The notes under the pieces: model-generated | Seen by the model: the letters and a program-made list of their open reading frames with translations, nothing else | Databases searched by the model: none | Told to the model about the DNA's origin: nothing | Translations under genes and position numbers: made by a program | Part shown: positions 1 through 6,726 of the stretch, piece after piece | How positions within the stretch are numbered: the first letter of the stretch is position 1 | How the letters are laid out: every line of letters starts with the position of its first letter | DNA from: an uncultured Methylococcaceae bacterium | Lineage (GTDB): Bacteria; Pseudomonadota; Gammaproteobacteria; Methylococcales; Methylococcaceae | Assembly: GCA_903930145.1 (NCBI GenBank) | Contig: CAIYXP010000279.1 | Span: forward strand, 1-48,290 | Reading direction: 5' to 3' | DNA: 48,290 nucleotides

Positions 1-70
1 ACCACTGATTTTTTCACTATTTGATCCGATCCAAGGCAACGAAAAGCGTAAAGGAGGTTAAGTGAGGGTT

Positions 71-433
71 TCATGATCCCAACGCCGCCAATAACCTAGC
101 CTCGGATCGGATGAGTTCGCCTTTTCCCCAAGCGACCACCGACTCCACAAACCAACGCGCATCGGTTGGGTGTTGCAAGGCCACATCATATTCTGCATAA
201 AAACTGCCATCGCCGTGAACCTTGATTTCACCGATACGGTAGCCGTTCGGGTTCTTCCAAACACCTACCAGACTATCCATACCGCTATAAGTGTCTTTTT
301 CCGTGGTAAAACCCGCCTCATCATAGTTTGGCAAACTCGAAACATTTTCCGGGGATAGACCGAGTTTGAGAATTTCTGCGATAAGGCGATTGCAAATCGT
401 CTCGCCTAGCGGCTTGCACTCAACTGGGTTCAT
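71..433 (-). CDS. Uncharacterised protein, last visible gene of the nifN operon
   Basis: About 120 residues, soluble, with no signal peptide or membrane segment and no domain I recognise. The middle contains a W-K-N-P-N-G-Y-R-I-G-E-I-K-V stretch and then short beta-like segments, suggesting a small alpha/beta fold. The ATG at 433 is preferred to the one at 451 because it reduces overlap with the TPR gene upstream, whose stop lies at 420. Tight packing with that gene and the same strand as nifN and nifX suggest co-transcription with the nif operon. A role in nitrogenase maturation or electron supply is inference from position only. Confidence 0.7.
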   Translation of the reverse strand: MNPVECKPLGETICNRLIAEILKLGLSPENVSSLPNYDEAGFTTEKDTYSGMDSLVGVWKNPNGYRIGEIKVHGDGSFYAEYDVALQHPTDARWFVESVVAWGKGELIRSEARLLAALGS

Positions 434-941
434 ATTCCAAACCCATCGCACCGACTGATTCAGCCATGCCTATCACTACCGAGCCGCCGGAACGATCCTC
501 CGGGTCCAACTTTGCCAAATGGCGAAGAACATCACTGGCCTCATCCCAGTGCTGGCGGCGCAGCTTGATAAAAGCCAAGGCTTTTAACGAGAACAGATAA
601 AACAATCCGGCTTCGCTGGCATAGAGTTTTTTCCGCTGTGGGTCTCGGCTGAGCTTTTTCCAATCGGTGCAAACCCCGGCCTGCCGGGAGGATTCGGCCA
701 AGGCCAAGCGGGCCGCCCGCTCGGCCCGTTCCAACTTATTGCTGTTTGCATAGAACTTGTAAAGCGCAAAATAAACCGGCAAGCAAGAAGGGTCTTCGGC
801 ACGGGCTTCCCACAGCACATTTTCAGCCTCGCTATTGTCATGATGACGGGCCGCGACGGCGTATTGCAAGCGATGGTTGGTCGCTGGCAAGATGGATGTG
901 CCAAACAAGACCGAATCGTCGGAATAGGCGAGTGAGTTCAT
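420..941 (-). CDS. TPR-like helical repeat protein of the nif operon
   Basis: 173 residues, mainly helical and alanine-rich, with repeated amphipathic helix pairs of TPR type. Examples are the segments running through VLWEARAEDPSCLPVYFALY and LERAERAARLALAES, and a later pair ending near LRHLAKLDPED. TPR proteins are usually protein-protein adaptors. No catalytic motif is visible. The gene starts 2 bp after the [2Fe-2S] ferredoxin stop and overlaps the following small gene, so it belongs to the nifN operon. It might assist ferredoxin or cofactor handling, but that is inference from context. Confidence 0.75.
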   Translation of the reverse strand: MNSLAYSDDSVLFGTSILPATNHRLQYAVAARHHDNSEAENVLWEARAEDPSCLPVYFALYKFYANSNKLERAERAARLALAESSRQAGVCTDWKKLSRDPQRKKLYASEAGLFYLFSLKALAFIKLRRQHWDEASDVLRHLAKLDPEDRSGGSVVIGMAESVGAMGLEYEPS

Positions 942-942
942 C

Positions 943-1269
943 TCAACTCCATATAAAATCGGGGACTTTTAAGCGCTCAATGGGTTTGTCGCCGAGCAAA
1001 TGCTCTTCAATGATGGCAGCGACATCTCCTTTGGTCACCTTGCCATACATGACGCCTTCCGGGTAAACCAATACACTGGTTCCATAGCCGCAGGGACCCA
1101 AGCAACCGGTATTGGTGACGGCGATTTTGTCGAAAAGATTGCGTCTTTGGATTTCGCCAAGGAAAGTGTTCATCACATCGTCGCAGCCATGCTGGGAACA
1201 AGAACCACGGGGATGACCCTCGGCACGGCGTTGGACGCAGACGAAGACATGTTTTAACGGTCTGGGCAT
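943..1269 (-). CDS. Thioredoxin-like [2Fe-2S] ferredoxin (Shethna type I-like)
   Basis: 108 residues. Cys11, Cys24, Cys56 and Cys60 follow the spacing of thioredoxin-fold [2Fe-2S] ferredoxins such as the Azotobacter FeSI protein; Cys29 is additional. The segment TGCLGPCGYG around Cys56 and Cys60 is characteristic. Such ferredoxins are cytoplasmic electron carriers or redox sensors, and the Azotobacter protein can protect nitrogenase by forming an oxygen-stable complex. Whether this one protects nitrogenase or donates electrons cannot be read from sequence. An AAGGAG ribosome site precedes the ATG, and the gene lies directly after fdxB in the nif operon. Confidence 0.88.
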   Translation of the reverse strand: MPRPLKHVFVCVQRRAEGHPRGSCSQHGCDDVMNTFLGEIQRRNLFDKIAVTNTGCLGPCGYGTSVLVYPEGVMYGKVTKGDVAAIIEEHLLGDKPIERLKVPDFIWS

Positions 1270-1283
1270 GACGTCTCCTTAGC

Positions 1284-1595
1284 TTAGGCGGCTTGCGGCA
1301 GCGCAGTGTGGGTAAAACAATCCTTCGGACAAACTCTGGAACAGGCTTCGCAACCGATGCAGTCCAAGGCATTTTTGATGTTCATGACTTGGGCGTTATC
1401 ATCGTCCAGATCGTCGAAATCGTCGATTTCATCCGCATCCAACACATCGGCTCGATCAACCAGATCGAACACATCGCGTGGGCAGACTTTGAAGCAACGA
1501 CCGCAGCCGATGCATCGTTCTTGGGCGATGGACTGTACGAAAGCCGGTGTCCAGACAGCACCGCCCGCTGTGACACCTGTGATGGGTTTGCTCAT
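1284..1595 (-). CDS. fdxB: nif-specific ferredoxin III, 2[4Fe-4S]
   Basis: 103 residues with two complete cluster motifs. C28-x2-C31-x2-C34-x3-C38-P comes first and C79-x2-C82-x2-C85-x3-C89-P second. They are separated by an unusually acidic stretch rich in Asp (about residues 50-66). This layout matches ferredoxin III (FdxB) encoded in nif operons, a low-potential electron carrier for nitrogenase or for cofactor assembly. A strong AAGGAG ribosome site precedes the ATG. The gene lies between the CCE_0567-type gene and the [2Fe-2S] ferredoxin on the same strand. Confidence 0.9.
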   Translation of the reverse strand: MSKPITGVTAGGAVWTPAFVQSIAQERCIGCGRCFKVCPRDVFDLVDRADVLDADEIDDFDDLDDDNAQVMNIKNALDCIGCEACSRVCPKDCFTHTALPQAA

Positions 1596-1620
1596 GGGAT
1601 TCTCCTTGTTGACGCGGACT

Positions 1621-1839
1621 TCATGCCGCCAGCGCCTTTTTCGCTTGTTTCAGTTTTTCGTTTGCCGCCGCCCAAGCCTTGCAGGCTTTAAGCGTTGACT
1701 CGGCAAGTTCGGGGATTTCTTCGTAGGCCGCCGGCAAGCGGTCCTCGACTAAATCGTGCATCTTCGAAGCCCAATCGCTGGCGATGCGCTTGGCTTTGGC
1801 GACTTCTTTCTCCAGTGCTTGCAATTCTTCGGGAGTCAT
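1621..1839 (-). CDS. CCE_0567-family small nif-associated protein
   Basis: 72 residues forming two amphipathic helices with many Lys, Glu and Ala, which matches the short helical-hairpin CCE_0567 (DUF683) proteins found after the DUF269 gene in many nif operons. The family is reported as a small metal-binding helical protein; its biochemical role is not settled. AGAGGC lies a few bases before the ATG. The position between DUF269 and fdxB is the usual one, which supports the call more than the short sequence does. Confidence 0.85.
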   Translation of the reverse strand: MTPEELQALEKEVAKAKRIASDWASKMHDLVEDRLPAAYEEIPELAESTLKACKAWAAANEKLKQAKKALAA

Positions 1840-1865
1840 TTTTCTTTGCCTCTATTCGCACTAAT

Positions 1866-1899
1866 TTCCCCCCTTTGAAAAAGGGGGTTAAGGGGGATT
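1866..1899. repeat. Short C/G-run palindromic repeat between nif genes
   Basis: A run of C is followed by TTTGAAAAA and a run of G, then GTTAAGGGGGATTT. The two runs can pair as a short hairpin. It resembles a common intergenic palindrome of proteobacteria and separates the DUF269 gene from the CCE_0567-type gene inside the operon. Confidence 0.5.
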
Positions 1900-2376
1900 T
1901 CACAAATTTGCCACTTCTCCGTAAGCCTCGATCAACTCGACGGCTTTGCTTATCTGCTTGTCGCCTTCCTCGTTGAGTTTGGCGAAGGACGGAAAGCCGT
2001 AGCGATGGACATCGCGTAGCGTCTTATCGACGACAATCAACTTGCCGACGATGACAAACGCCCGCCCGAAACCTTCGTGGGTTAGATTGATAACCGGCAC
2101 GGCCATTAATTTGGTCTTCTTCTCGATCAAACTGGCGACGGCGTTGTAAAACGCCTTGACACGGGAGATGGTGATTTCGTCCGGGTCGCCGATGATGGGG
2201 ATTTCCCGCTTGCGCTCCTTGGTCAGGATCAACGGGTCCAGCACTTGCGCATCGGACCAACCCTGATAAGTGTCATAGGTGTCGATGGCACGAATTTGTT
2301 TGGCAATCTCTTTCACGAACTCGGCTTGCAGTTCGGTTTCGTCTTGTTCGGTTATCGCTAATGCGGCGTTTTGCAT
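1900..2376 (-). CDS. NifX-associated nitrogen fixation protein (DUF269)
   Basis: 158 residues, the usual length for the DUF269 family encoded directly after nifX. Typical segments are the early DTYDTYQGWSDAQVLDPLIL and the DPDEITISRVKAFYNAVA block, with a hydrophobic strand pair around VPVINLTHEGFGR and VIVGKLIVVDKTLRDVHRYG. The family is confined to diazotrophs and is thought to act in FeMo-cofactor maturation with NifX, but its exact activity is unknown. A GGAG ribosome site lies before the ATG. The gene is separated from nifX by a palindromic repeat. Confidence 0.92.
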   Translation of the reverse strand: MQNAALAITEQDETELQAEFVKEIAKQIRAIDTYDTYQGWSDAQVLDPLILTKERKREIPIIGDPDEITISRVKAFYNAVASLIEKKTKLMAVPVINLTHEGFGRAFVIVGKLIVVDKTLRDVHRYGFPSFAKLNEEGDKQISKAVELIEAYGEVANL

Positions 2377-2412
2377 GGTGTTGTCTCCAGTTAATCATTT
2401 CAAATCTTTTTC

Positions 2413-2496
2413 TGTAGCCCGGATGGAGCCGCTTTGCGGCGCAATCCGGGTGGAAATCCGCAAACCCGGATTACGCTTCGCTACATCCGGGCTACA
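2413..2496. repeat. REP-like imperfect palindrome inside the nif operon
   Basis: TGTAGCCCGGAT at 2413-2424 is repeated exactly as its reverse complement ATCCGGGCTACA at 2485-2496. Further internal pairing comes from GCGCAATCCGGG against CCCGGATTACGC. The element fills the gap between nifX and the DUF269 gene and should fold into a stable RNA hairpin in the operon transcript. Confidence 0.75.
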
Positions 2497-2504
2497 GCAT
2501 TTAC

Positions 2505-2987
2505 CTATTCATCCCACCCGTCCGCCTCCATCTCGGCGAATTTCTCCAATCCACCGCCTTGTCTAGCCAATGCCTTGGCGACCCAAGCGGAAGGCCCGGT
2601 GCGCAGTTCAGCCTGAAAATCACTGATCAAATCATTGATTTGGCTGTCTCGATGGACTTTGACAGGTTGAATGCCAGCGGCCATTAACTGGCGGATGGCG
2701 GAAGCGCCTACCGCCTCGCAATACACCGCCGCGCAGTCACCCAGCAAATCGATCTTGGTGGATAATTTGTCTTCATTCCCGTCTTGATCCAATTTGCCGA
2801 ATTCCGCCACTTCCAACATCGTGCTTTGCTCCAAGTCCACCGCGTAAATGGCGAAAGTCTTGGCGGAGCCAAAATGCTGGTTGACGGTTTTCATGTCATC
2901 GGTGCAAAACGCAATTTTCAGGGAGGTTGCCATCGCCAATTCTTCCTCGCTTTTATCAACTATGCGCATGTGTCGGATAAGCGCCAT
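2505..2987 (-). CDS. nifX: NifX, FeMo-cofactor precursor carrier
   Basis: 160 residues from the ATG at 2987. NifX binds NifB-co and VK-cluster and shuttles them during FeMo-cofactor synthesis on NifEN. The sequence contains the family hallmarks TVNQHFGSAKTFAIY, EFGKLDQDGNEDKL and the end segment RTGPSAWVAKALARQ, then a terminal GWDE as in Azotobacter NifX. The start at 2987 is chosen because the N-terminal IRHMRIVD segment aligns with the leader of Azotobacter NifX; a later ATG at 2933 is the alternative. The gene overlaps the end of nifN by 32 bp, implying translational coupling. Confidence 0.95.
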   Translation of the reverse strand: MALIRHMRIVDKSEEELAMATSLKIAFCTDDMKTVNQHFGSAKTFAIYAVDLEQSTMLEVAEFGKLDQDGNEDKLSTKIDLLGDCAAVYCEAVGASAIRQLMAAGIQPVKVHRDSQINDLISDFQAELRTGPSAWVAKALARQGGGLEKFAEMEADGWDE

Positions 2988-4377
2988 GGGCGGTTGCCTC
3001 CAACGGTTGGGTAAATGATTCATTGGCCGGTTTCTGCCCGTAAATCGAGCGATACATCGGCACTTCGTGAGCGTGATTGTTTGACAAAGCCAGATTGGAC
3101 AGATCGAATAAAGTCTGCCTAGACCCGGCGTAGCCAATGAAAGTCTTTTGGTAGCCGCCGACCACATCGTACAGCGGGAAACCGCAGCGCAAGATCGGCA
3201 GATGCAGACGCTCGGCGGTTTGCACCGCATGGGAATTGCCGATGATCAACTCGGCTTTGGCTTCCCTCGCCATTTGTTCCATATCCTCCAAATCGCCGAT
3301 TTTAACCGTAGCAAACGGCAAGCTTGCCAAGGCCGGGCCATCCCCCGCTGCCACCGCCGCCACAGTTTCCCCGCCCATCTCACGAACCAAATGCGCGAAG
3401 GCATTCAACTGATCCGGGTCGGCGGCAATGGCGACGCGCAGAAAGCCAAGCATGAAATGCGTATCCACCATCGCATCCTGCAATTGGGCGCGTTGGCGTT
3501 CCAAGCGATCAGGCACTTTATTCCCGCTGATGCCGGTCAGCGCCATCATCAAAGCATCCATGGCCTTGATGCCAAATAAATGGTCAAACCGATAGGTCGG
3601 AACATGGGTGCGTTGTTCCAGAATATCGCCGGCCTTGTTCATTGATGCGCCGACCACCAAGGTGGCAATCGCCTCGCCCAAGGTTTTCAATTCCGCTAAA
3701 GGCGTACCGCCGAGGGTGATAGGCGAGAAATCCGCATCGGTCAAATGCCCGTCCAAGGAATCCGAGACATCCGGCACGAACACCGCTCGCAGTCCAAACC
3801 ATTCGATGATGTCGCGCAGATGCTCCAAATCCCCCGGTGTCAGCATAGGCCCGGCCAGCACATTCACTTGCCGTTTACGCTCGCCGACTTTGTTTGATTC
3901 GGGCACCAATTCGTAAATAATCTCAGAAATCGTCGCGGCATAACCGGATTCCAAACAGCCGGAAAAATCCGGCGTATTTACCGCCACCACGGCCACGTTT
4001 TCATATTGCGGATACTTGGCGCGAAACTCCTTCACGCAGCGTTTGACATCCGTGCCTTGAGTTTCCGACAAACCCGTGGTCAATACCGTAATCAGGTCCG
4101 GTTTGGATTTCTCTGCAACCGTCTTTAAACCCTCGATAACATTTTCATCAGCACCCATCACCGAACTAGATTGATCCATCGCGGTGGATTGCAAGGGTAT
4201 AGGCTCGCGGAAATGGCGCACAAAGAATACCTTGGCAAACGCCGTGCAGCCTTGCGAGCCATGCAACATCGGCATGGCGCGGTCAAACCCCAAGGTCGCC
4301 AACGACCCGCCCACCGGCTGGCTGGCCTTGAGCGGATTGACCGACATGGCTTTCTTGCGGCGGATGATCTCTGTCAT
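2956..4377 (-). CDS. nifN: NifN, FeMo-cofactor scaffold subunit
   Basis: 473 residues, normal for NifN. With NifE it forms the scaffold on which the FeMo-cofactor precursor is completed. The N-terminus carries the cluster-binding GSQGCTAFAKV segment with Cys44, then the FREPIPLQSTAMDQSSSVMG block typical of NifN, and VLTTGLSETQGTDV. An AGAGGT ribosome site precedes the ATG. nifE normally lies directly upstream of nifN; here the gene starts its own operon behind a sigma-54 promoter and no nifE is present nearby, so NifE must be encoded outside the window. Confidence 0.97.
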   Translation of the reverse strand: MTEIIRRKKAMSVNPLKASQPVGGSLATLGFDRAMPMLHGSQGCTAFAKVFFVRHFREPIPLQSTAMDQSSSVMGADENVIEGLKTVAEKSKPDLITVLTTGLSETQGTDVKRCVKEFRAKYPQYENVAVVAVNTPDFSGCLESGYAATISEIIYELVPESNKVGERKRQVNVLAGPMLTPGDLEHLRDIIEWFGLRAVFVPDVSDSLDGHLTDADFSPITLGGTPLAELKTLGEAIATLVVGASMNKAGDILEQRTHVPTYRFDHLFGIKAMDALMMALTGISGNKVPDRLERQRAQLQDAMVDTHFMLGFLRVAIAADPDQLNAFAHLVREMGGETVAAVAAGDGPALASLPFATVKIGDLEDMEQMAREAKAELIIGNSHAVQTAERLHLPILRCGFPLYDVVGGYQKTFIGYAGSRQTLFDLSNLALSNNHAHEVPMYRSIYGQKPANESFTQPLEATAHGAYPTHAHS

Positions 4378-4410
4378 GATTGACCTCTGGGTTGGTGTTT
4401 AGTTAAACCC

Positions 4411-4428
4411 TAGCAGAGGTTGTGCCAA
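4411..4428 (-). promoter_or_regulatory. Sigma-54 promoter of the nifN operon
   Basis: Read on the minus strand the sequence is TTGGCACAACCTCTGCTA. GG and GC are separated by exactly 10 bases, as required for the -24/-12 elements (consensus TGGCAC-N5-TTGCW). It lies about 35 bp upstream of the nifN start codon with correct orientation. Confidence 0.85.
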
Positions 4429-4444
4429 TTGTGTTTTGTCGCTA

Positions 4445-4457
4445 ATTCAATGGGTTG
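4445..4457. promoter_or_regulatory. IHF-like site between UAS and sigma-54 promoter
   Basis: ATTCAA-TGGG-TTG differs at one position from the IHF consensus WATCAA-N4-TTR. It lies between the NifA-type UAS and the sigma-54 promoter, where IHF bends DNA in many nif promoters. The match is short, so this is tentative. Confidence 0.45.
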
Positions 4458-4470
4458 GAGGATGGTGGGT

Positions 4471-4486
4471 TGTCAGGTTTGTGACA
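4471..4486. promoter_or_regulatory. NifA upstream activating sequence
   Basis: TGTCAGGTTTGTGACA is an exact TGT-N10-ACA site, the NifA-binding consensus. It is centred about 65 bp from the -12 element of the sigma-54 promoter, so nifN and the genes behind it are probably induced by NifA under nitrogen-fixing conditions. Confidence 0.8.
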
Positions 4487-4604
4487 ATTGGAGTGGGTTG
4501 TCGGAATGAGTGTTGAAGGTTAGGGCATTGACTTTGTGAGAAAGGAAGTAGTAATGTTTACACACAATCATGATATAAAGCTCTAAGTTAGATGAAAAAA
4601 TATA

Positions 4605-5312
4605 ATGCTTATTGAGAAAACTCCGAATAATTGGCGTGATTTAGAAAATTTGACAGCCAAACTATTTGTTGAAATAGGTTGCAAACCAGAAGTAAAAAAA
4701 ATAATTGAAACGGCAAGGGGAAAGATTGAAATTGATGTATATATCAAAGACTTTTCATATGCACCACCTCTTTTGCTCATCTGCGAGTGCAAATACTGGT
4801 CAAAACGAATTCCAAAAAGTGTGGTACATTCATTTCGAACTGTTGCCGACGACTGCGGAGCAAACAGAGGCTATATAATTTCTAAATCAGGATTTCAAAG
4901 CGGTGCAATAGAAGCTTCTAATAATAGTAATATAGTTTTAGTCGATTGGATTCAGTTTCAAAATATATTCTATGTTCGATGGCTCCAAGTAATGACAGAG
5001 AATCTCTACGAATATGCTGATGTAATATTTGATTATATGGATATATTAGCTGATAGGATGAATAAAGTTAATTGGACGCGAGAAAATGAAAATAGATATG
5101 GAATATTGATGCGCCAGTCTAGTATCTATGTGTTAGCAAATCGCTGGGCTCACACTCAAAGTCATAAGATTATATTTCCATTAAAAATACAAAACCCAAC
5201 AAGTAAAACATCCTATACTGTAGTCTTGAATAATTATAGAGAGTATTTTGATCTAGCTTTATCGGCCGCACCATTACTAATCTCAGATTGGCAAGAATTT
5301 TTCAGCCGATAA
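4605..5312 (+). CDS. Mrr-like restriction endonuclease domain protein
   Basis: 235 residues. The N-terminal half fits the PD-(D/E)xK nuclease fold of Mrr-type enzymes. Asp44 in GKIEIDVYI and the Glu61-Cys-Lys63 of CECKYW form the catalytic signature, followed by GANRGYIISKSGFQSGAIEAS, the usual Mrr continuation. The C-terminal half is unrecognised. No methylase or specificity subunit is nearby, so it may be a solitary type IV-like or degraded defence gene. The coding sequence is clearly AT-richer than the neighbouring nif genes, which suggests transfer. It is divergent from nifN and lacks an obvious ribosome site. Confidence 0.75.
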   Translation: MLIEKTPNNWRDLENLTAKLFVEIGCKPEVKKIIETARGKIEIDVYIKDFSYAPPLLLICECKYWSKRIPKSVVHSFRTVADDCGANRGYIISKSGFQSGAIEASNNSNIVLVDWIQFQNIFYVRWLQVMTENLYEYADVIFDYMDILADRMNKVNWTRENENRYGILMRQSSIYVLANRWAHTQSHKIIFPLKIQNPTSKTSYTVVLNNYREYFDLALSAAPLLISDWQEFFSR

Positions 5313-5350
5313 GCCAGTGCGCCAGACAAAAATGTAAAATTTCCTAATCC

Positions 5351-5394
5351 GTCATTTCGGCATGGATGCCGAAATCCAGGCCATGGACGGTAAC
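5351..5394 (+). repeat. Left copy of a 44-bp palindromic repeat flanking a GIY-YIG gene
   Basis: Starts GTCATTTCGGCATGG and contains the perfect inner palindrome TTCGGCATGGATGCCGAA. Its reverse complement recurs at 5759-5802 with two mismatches over 44 bases, so the pair frames the GIY-YIG gene as inverted repeats. Confidence 0.85.
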
Positions 5395-5438
5395 TCTCCA
5401 CAGCCATAAATCTCAAAACATCAATCGCACCAAAACAA

Positions 5439-5735
5439 ATGGAGAAACATCCTTGCGTCTACATCCTCGCCAGCCACCGCATCGGAACTCTTTACGTTGG
5501 AGTCACTTCCAATCTCATTCAACGGGTATATCAACATAAGAACAATCTTGTGGAAGGATTCAACCAACGTTATAAATGCCATACCTTGGTATGGTATGAA
5601 CAACATGAAAATATGGAAAGCGCCATTCTTCGGGAAAAAGAAGTCAAGAAATGGCAACGCCACGCTAAGATTACGTTAATTGAGAAAAGCAATCCTGAGT
5701 GGCAGGATTTGTGGGAAGATTTGACTCGTGCATAA
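5439..5735 (+). CDS. GIY-YIG nuclease superfamily protein (short, YhbQ/UPF0213-like)
   Basis: 98 residues comprising one GIY-YIG domain. The first motif is degenerate, CVYILAS...GTLYVGVTSN, followed by the conserved Arg in LIQRVYQHK, the LVEGFNQRYKCHTLVWYE segment, and the acidic ILREKEVKKWQRHAK helix holding the metal-ligand Glu. Members of this short subfamily are structure- or site-specific nucleases of unclear role. The gene is framed by an inverted pair of 44-bp palindromic repeats at 5351-5394 and 5759-5802, and a gene-less version of the same arrangement occurs at 8870-9006. This suggests, as inference, that protein and repeat form one mobile or repeat-maintaining unit. Confidence 0.88.
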   Translation: MEKHPCVYILASHRIGTLYVGVTSNLIQRVYQHKNNLVEGFNQRYKCHTLVWYEQHENMESAILREKEVKKWQRHAKITLIEKSNPEWQDLWEDLTRA

Positions 5736-5758
5736 TGGGATTTATCGGTAAAGTTCAA

Positions 5759-5802
5759 GTTACCATCCATGGCCGGGATTTCGGCATCCATGCCGAAATG
5801 AC
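5759..5802 (-). repeat. Right copy of the 44-bp palindromic repeat
   Basis: Reverse complement of 5351-5394 with two mismatches; begins GTTACCATCCATGG and ends CCGAAATGAC. Together the two copies span about 450 bp around the GIY-YIG gene. Confidence 0.85.
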
Positions 5803-5835
5803 GGTGATTTGAAAACAGGCACATTGATAAATACC

Positions 5836-6093
5836 ATGGACACCCTATTATCCGATATTGAACCTGTCGCCCTCAAAGCTTGGGCAGAAAAGCGAATGAT
5901 TTTCCTTGAATTGACTGATGGAAGAATATTTGGTTTTCCTGCTGACCGTTTTCTAATACTAAGCCGAGCTTCAGATGCGCAGTTGAAAGAAGTCCAGATT
6001 GAGGTAGGAGGCCATGCCTTGAGATGGGAAGAACTTGACGAAGATTTGACGGTTGTCGGCGTGGTCGCCGGGAGGTTTCAAATATCTTCCTGA
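5836..6093 (+). CDS. DUF2442 domain protein
   Basis: About 85 residues from the ATG at 5836. The pattern of an aromatic or hydrophobic strand (MIFLELTDGRIFGFPADRF) followed by a short helix and the closing HALRWEELDEDLTVVGVV strand is typical of DUF2442 proteins. These are often paired with a DUF4160 partner in putative toxin-antitoxin-like pairs. No partner is seen here, and the gene lies next to a repeat, so it may be a solitary remnant. Function unknown. Confidence 0.75.
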   Translation: MDTLLSDIEPVALKAWAEKRMIFLELTDGRIFGFPADRFLILSRASDAQLKEVQIEVGGHALRWEELDEDLTVVGVVAGRFQISS

Positions 6094-6173
6094 TTGGCAA
6101 GTTGTTTCAGCTATATCCGAAACGCCGTCATTGCTGTGCCAAAATGAGAATTGCTGCATCTTTTCTGTCAGGC

Positions 6174-6201
6174 TTGACAATCCAATTAAAAGTGTGATAA
6201 T
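6174..6201 (+). promoter_or_regulatory. Sigma-70-type promoter for the RiPP-like precursor
   Basis: A perfect -35 TTGACA at 6174-6179 and a good -10 GATAAT at 6196-6201 are separated by 16 bases. It would start transcription near 6208, about 115 bases before the precursor start codon. Confidence 0.65.
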
Positions 6202-6321
6202 TGAAAACGGATTGCTACCGTATCAAATGCGCATAGGGTCTTTAGAAGAAGTGATCGCACACGATAACTTATTAAATTTGCGCAATCCAACATCCGATTC
6301 CTAATTTTCAGGAGAATGTTC

Positions 6322-6474
6322 ATGAACGCCAACACTAAGCAACCCATCAACACAACCACCGATAAAAAGCTGCCTTACCAACCGCCGACGGCGACCTTGG
6401 TTACCCGCGAGCAGGAGGTTAGGCTTTTGAGTACGGGTAATTACCCGGGTACCGGAACCCCATGCGGCTGCTAA
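6322..6474 (+). CDS. Candidate RiPP precursor peptide, 50 residues ending CGC
   Basis: A 50-residue peptide behind an AGGAG ribosome site. The first half (through Lys16) is polar and Asn/Thr-rich. The middle, KLPYQPPTATLVTREQEVRL, resembles leader segments recognised by PqqD-type RRE domains. The tail is LLSTGNYPGTGTPCGC, with two cysteines in the last three residues (Cys48, Cys50) and Tyr41 before a Pro-Gly-Thr-Gly-Thr run. A PqqD-like protein and a radical SAM/SPASM enzyme follow on the same strand. I infer a ribosomally made peptide modified by that enzyme, but do not recognise its family. It is separated from pqqD by about 250 bp and a strong hairpin. Confidence 0.7.
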   Translation: MNANTKQPINTTTDKKLPYQPPTATLVTREQEVRLLSTGNYPGTGTPCGC

Positions 6475-6613
6475 TTTTGCCGCATCTCTCTGTTCGCCTT
6501 TGATCCTTGGCACATGATAATCTGTGCAGTGACGATGATCATAACGGATAAGCGCAAGTGAGTTATTTTGGCTTGTCCGTGCCGCCTGTCAACCTAAAGC
6601 CTGTTGACATGCC

Positions 6614-6639
6614 TACGCCCCACCAGTAGGTGGGGCGTA
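6614..6639 (+). other. Perfect 11-bp hairpin between precursor and PqqD-like gene
   Basis: TACGCCCCACC, loop AGTA, GGTGGGGCGTA. There is no T-run after it, so it is not a textbook terminator. It could stabilise or attenuate the precursor transcript relative to the downstream enzyme genes. Confidence 0.6.
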
Positions 6640-6726
6640 ATTGAGCCAATTCGGCGTCCGGTTATTGCGTGTCAGCATACGGATAGTCGGCCACCCCATA
6701 AACTGTCCATATCTAACTGAAACCCA

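Noticed and set aside
4378-4604. Search for a nifE remnant upstream of nifN
   Set aside because: The stretch contains promoter elements and no coding sequence resembling NifE.
6053-6304. Reading frame overlapping the end of the DUF2442 gene and reaching the RiPP leader
   Set aside because: It needs a TTG inside the preceding gene, has no ribosome site, and crosses the promoter at 6174-6201.
6322-6474. Precursor considered as methanobactin MbnA or PqqA
   Set aside because: No MbnB/MbnC genes and no Cys-pair pattern of methanobactin; the Glu-x3-Tyr of PqqA is absent.
6513-6560. Possible 15-residue second peptide (MIICAVTMIITDKRK) after the precursor
   Set aside because: No ribosome site, no leader-like segment and no core-like tail.
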